Positions 63,791 to 64,000 of a DNA stretch of 64,000 bases are shown here, one piece after another. A model generated the notes under the pieces. It ran no database searches and was not told the DNA's origin. It saw nothing but the letters and a program-made list of their open reading frames with translations. This DNA is from Papiliotrema nemorosa (Eukaryota > Basidiomycota > Tremellomycetes > Tremellales > Rhynchogastremaceae). Location of the stretch: assembly GCA_032158125.1 (NCBI GenBank), contig JASKOT010000004.1, positions 434,001 through 498,000 of the forward strand, read 5' to 3'. How positions within the stretch are numbered: the first letter of the stretch is position 1; each line of letters opens with the position of its first letter. The translations under genes and the position numbers were made by a program.

Positions 63791-64000
63791 TCACCTGTCG
63801 TCATTCGGCACCGAGGCTGGAGTGAATCGAATAGTCACGTCTGGACTATAGCTCCTCGATCGGGCGGGCTGAGGGTGACCGGCGAGCAGAGGTGCTCTTT
63901 CGGTAGACGCGGGTCCGCGTGCATCTTCTACATGTTTCCATCGTTTCCGACCCGGTAGTCGAAGTTTACGATGTGGGGCAAATGGCATCGGAGGAGCCGA
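63791..64000 (-). CDS. C-terminal end of a gene extending past the window
   Basis: A minus-strand frame is open from the window edge to a stop at 63791: 69 residues, basic and Pro/Ser-rich (RKLRLPGRKRWKHVEDA, AGHPQPARSRSYSPD), ending IRFTPASVPNDDR. It faces the BTB gene tail-to-tail, 110 bp apart, which fits the local pattern. No domain is visible in this piece, so identity is unknown. Confidence 0.45.
   Translation of the reverse strand, partial: SAPPMPFAPHRKLRLPGRKRWKHVEDARGPASTERAPLLAGHPQPARSRSYSPDVTIRFTPASVPNDDR

Noticed and set aside
1..64000. CRISPR arrays, operons, bacterial promoters, prophage or plasmid features
   Set aside because: None is present; gene structure is intron-rich and eukaryotic throughout.

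Overview
The window is eukaryotic nuclear DNA from a basidiomycete fungus, most likely a tremellomycete yeast (Cryptococcus/Kwoniella relatives). The signs are very compact genes split by many 32-45 nt introns with GTNNGN...YAG ends and a CTRAY-like branch site, fungal-only families (KTR mannosyltransferase, Zn2Cys6 factors, Bqt4, SUR2) and coding density above 70 percent. Nothing prokaryotic is present. I resolved exon structures by matching reading frames to known protein families. Where I give exon sums, the joined exons keep an open frame.

Layout. 1-1193 is the 3' three quarters of alpha-tubulin. 2168-3676 is a membrane-anchored glutaredoxin-like protein without the active-site cysteine. 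3795-5771 is a LIM-domain gene with an awkward 5' half. 6035-14012 is a nest of retrotransposon relics: a decayed minus-strand Ty1/copia polyprotein broken by a solo LTR, by a 490-bp insert and by a miniature LTR element (TRIM), followed by inverted and truncated LTRs. 14370-28888 holds housekeeping and signalling genes: an SNF1-activating kinase, BQT4, MRT4, an SFP1-like factor, CCA1, ENV7, TSC1, mitoribosomal uS14m, OGG1 and VCX1. 29382-33332 holds RBX1, tafazzin, the mitochondrial phosphate carrier and a small membrane protein. 33802-37949 holds a GATA-like/DUF3295 regulator and a Zn2Cys6 factor. 38013-44167 holds hexokinase and SMC1. 44395-53197 holds two more Zn2Cys6 proteins, an Ncp1-like coiled-coil protein and a DUF2841 protein. 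54149-63681 holds a KTR mannosyltransferase, a GPI-type mannoprotein, a CPSF6-like RRM protein, a methyltransferase, SUR2 and a BTB protein. The window ends inside a minus-strand gene.

How the genes relate. There are no operons. Pairs are divergent (BQT4/MRT4, CCA1/ENV7, TSC1/uS14m, SMC1/Zn2Cys6 factor) or tail-to-tail (RBX1/tafazzin 45 bp apart, KTR/GPI protein). Nutrient signalling is well represented (SNF1-activating kinase, TSC1, SFP1-like, GATA-like regulator, hexokinase), as are mitochondrial and lipid functions (tafazzin, phosphate carrier, uS14m, SUR2). This probably reflects gene density and not a cluster.

Most notable: a 445-bp TRIM-like element with 111-bp LTRs and a perfect 5-bp target duplication whose ends match those of a 600-bp LTR family nearby; five GC-AG introns, all with GCAAGT donors, in three genes; a glutaredoxin-fold protein that lost its cysteine; and a long coding frame (Ncp1-like) with no AUG for about 300 nt after its TATA box.
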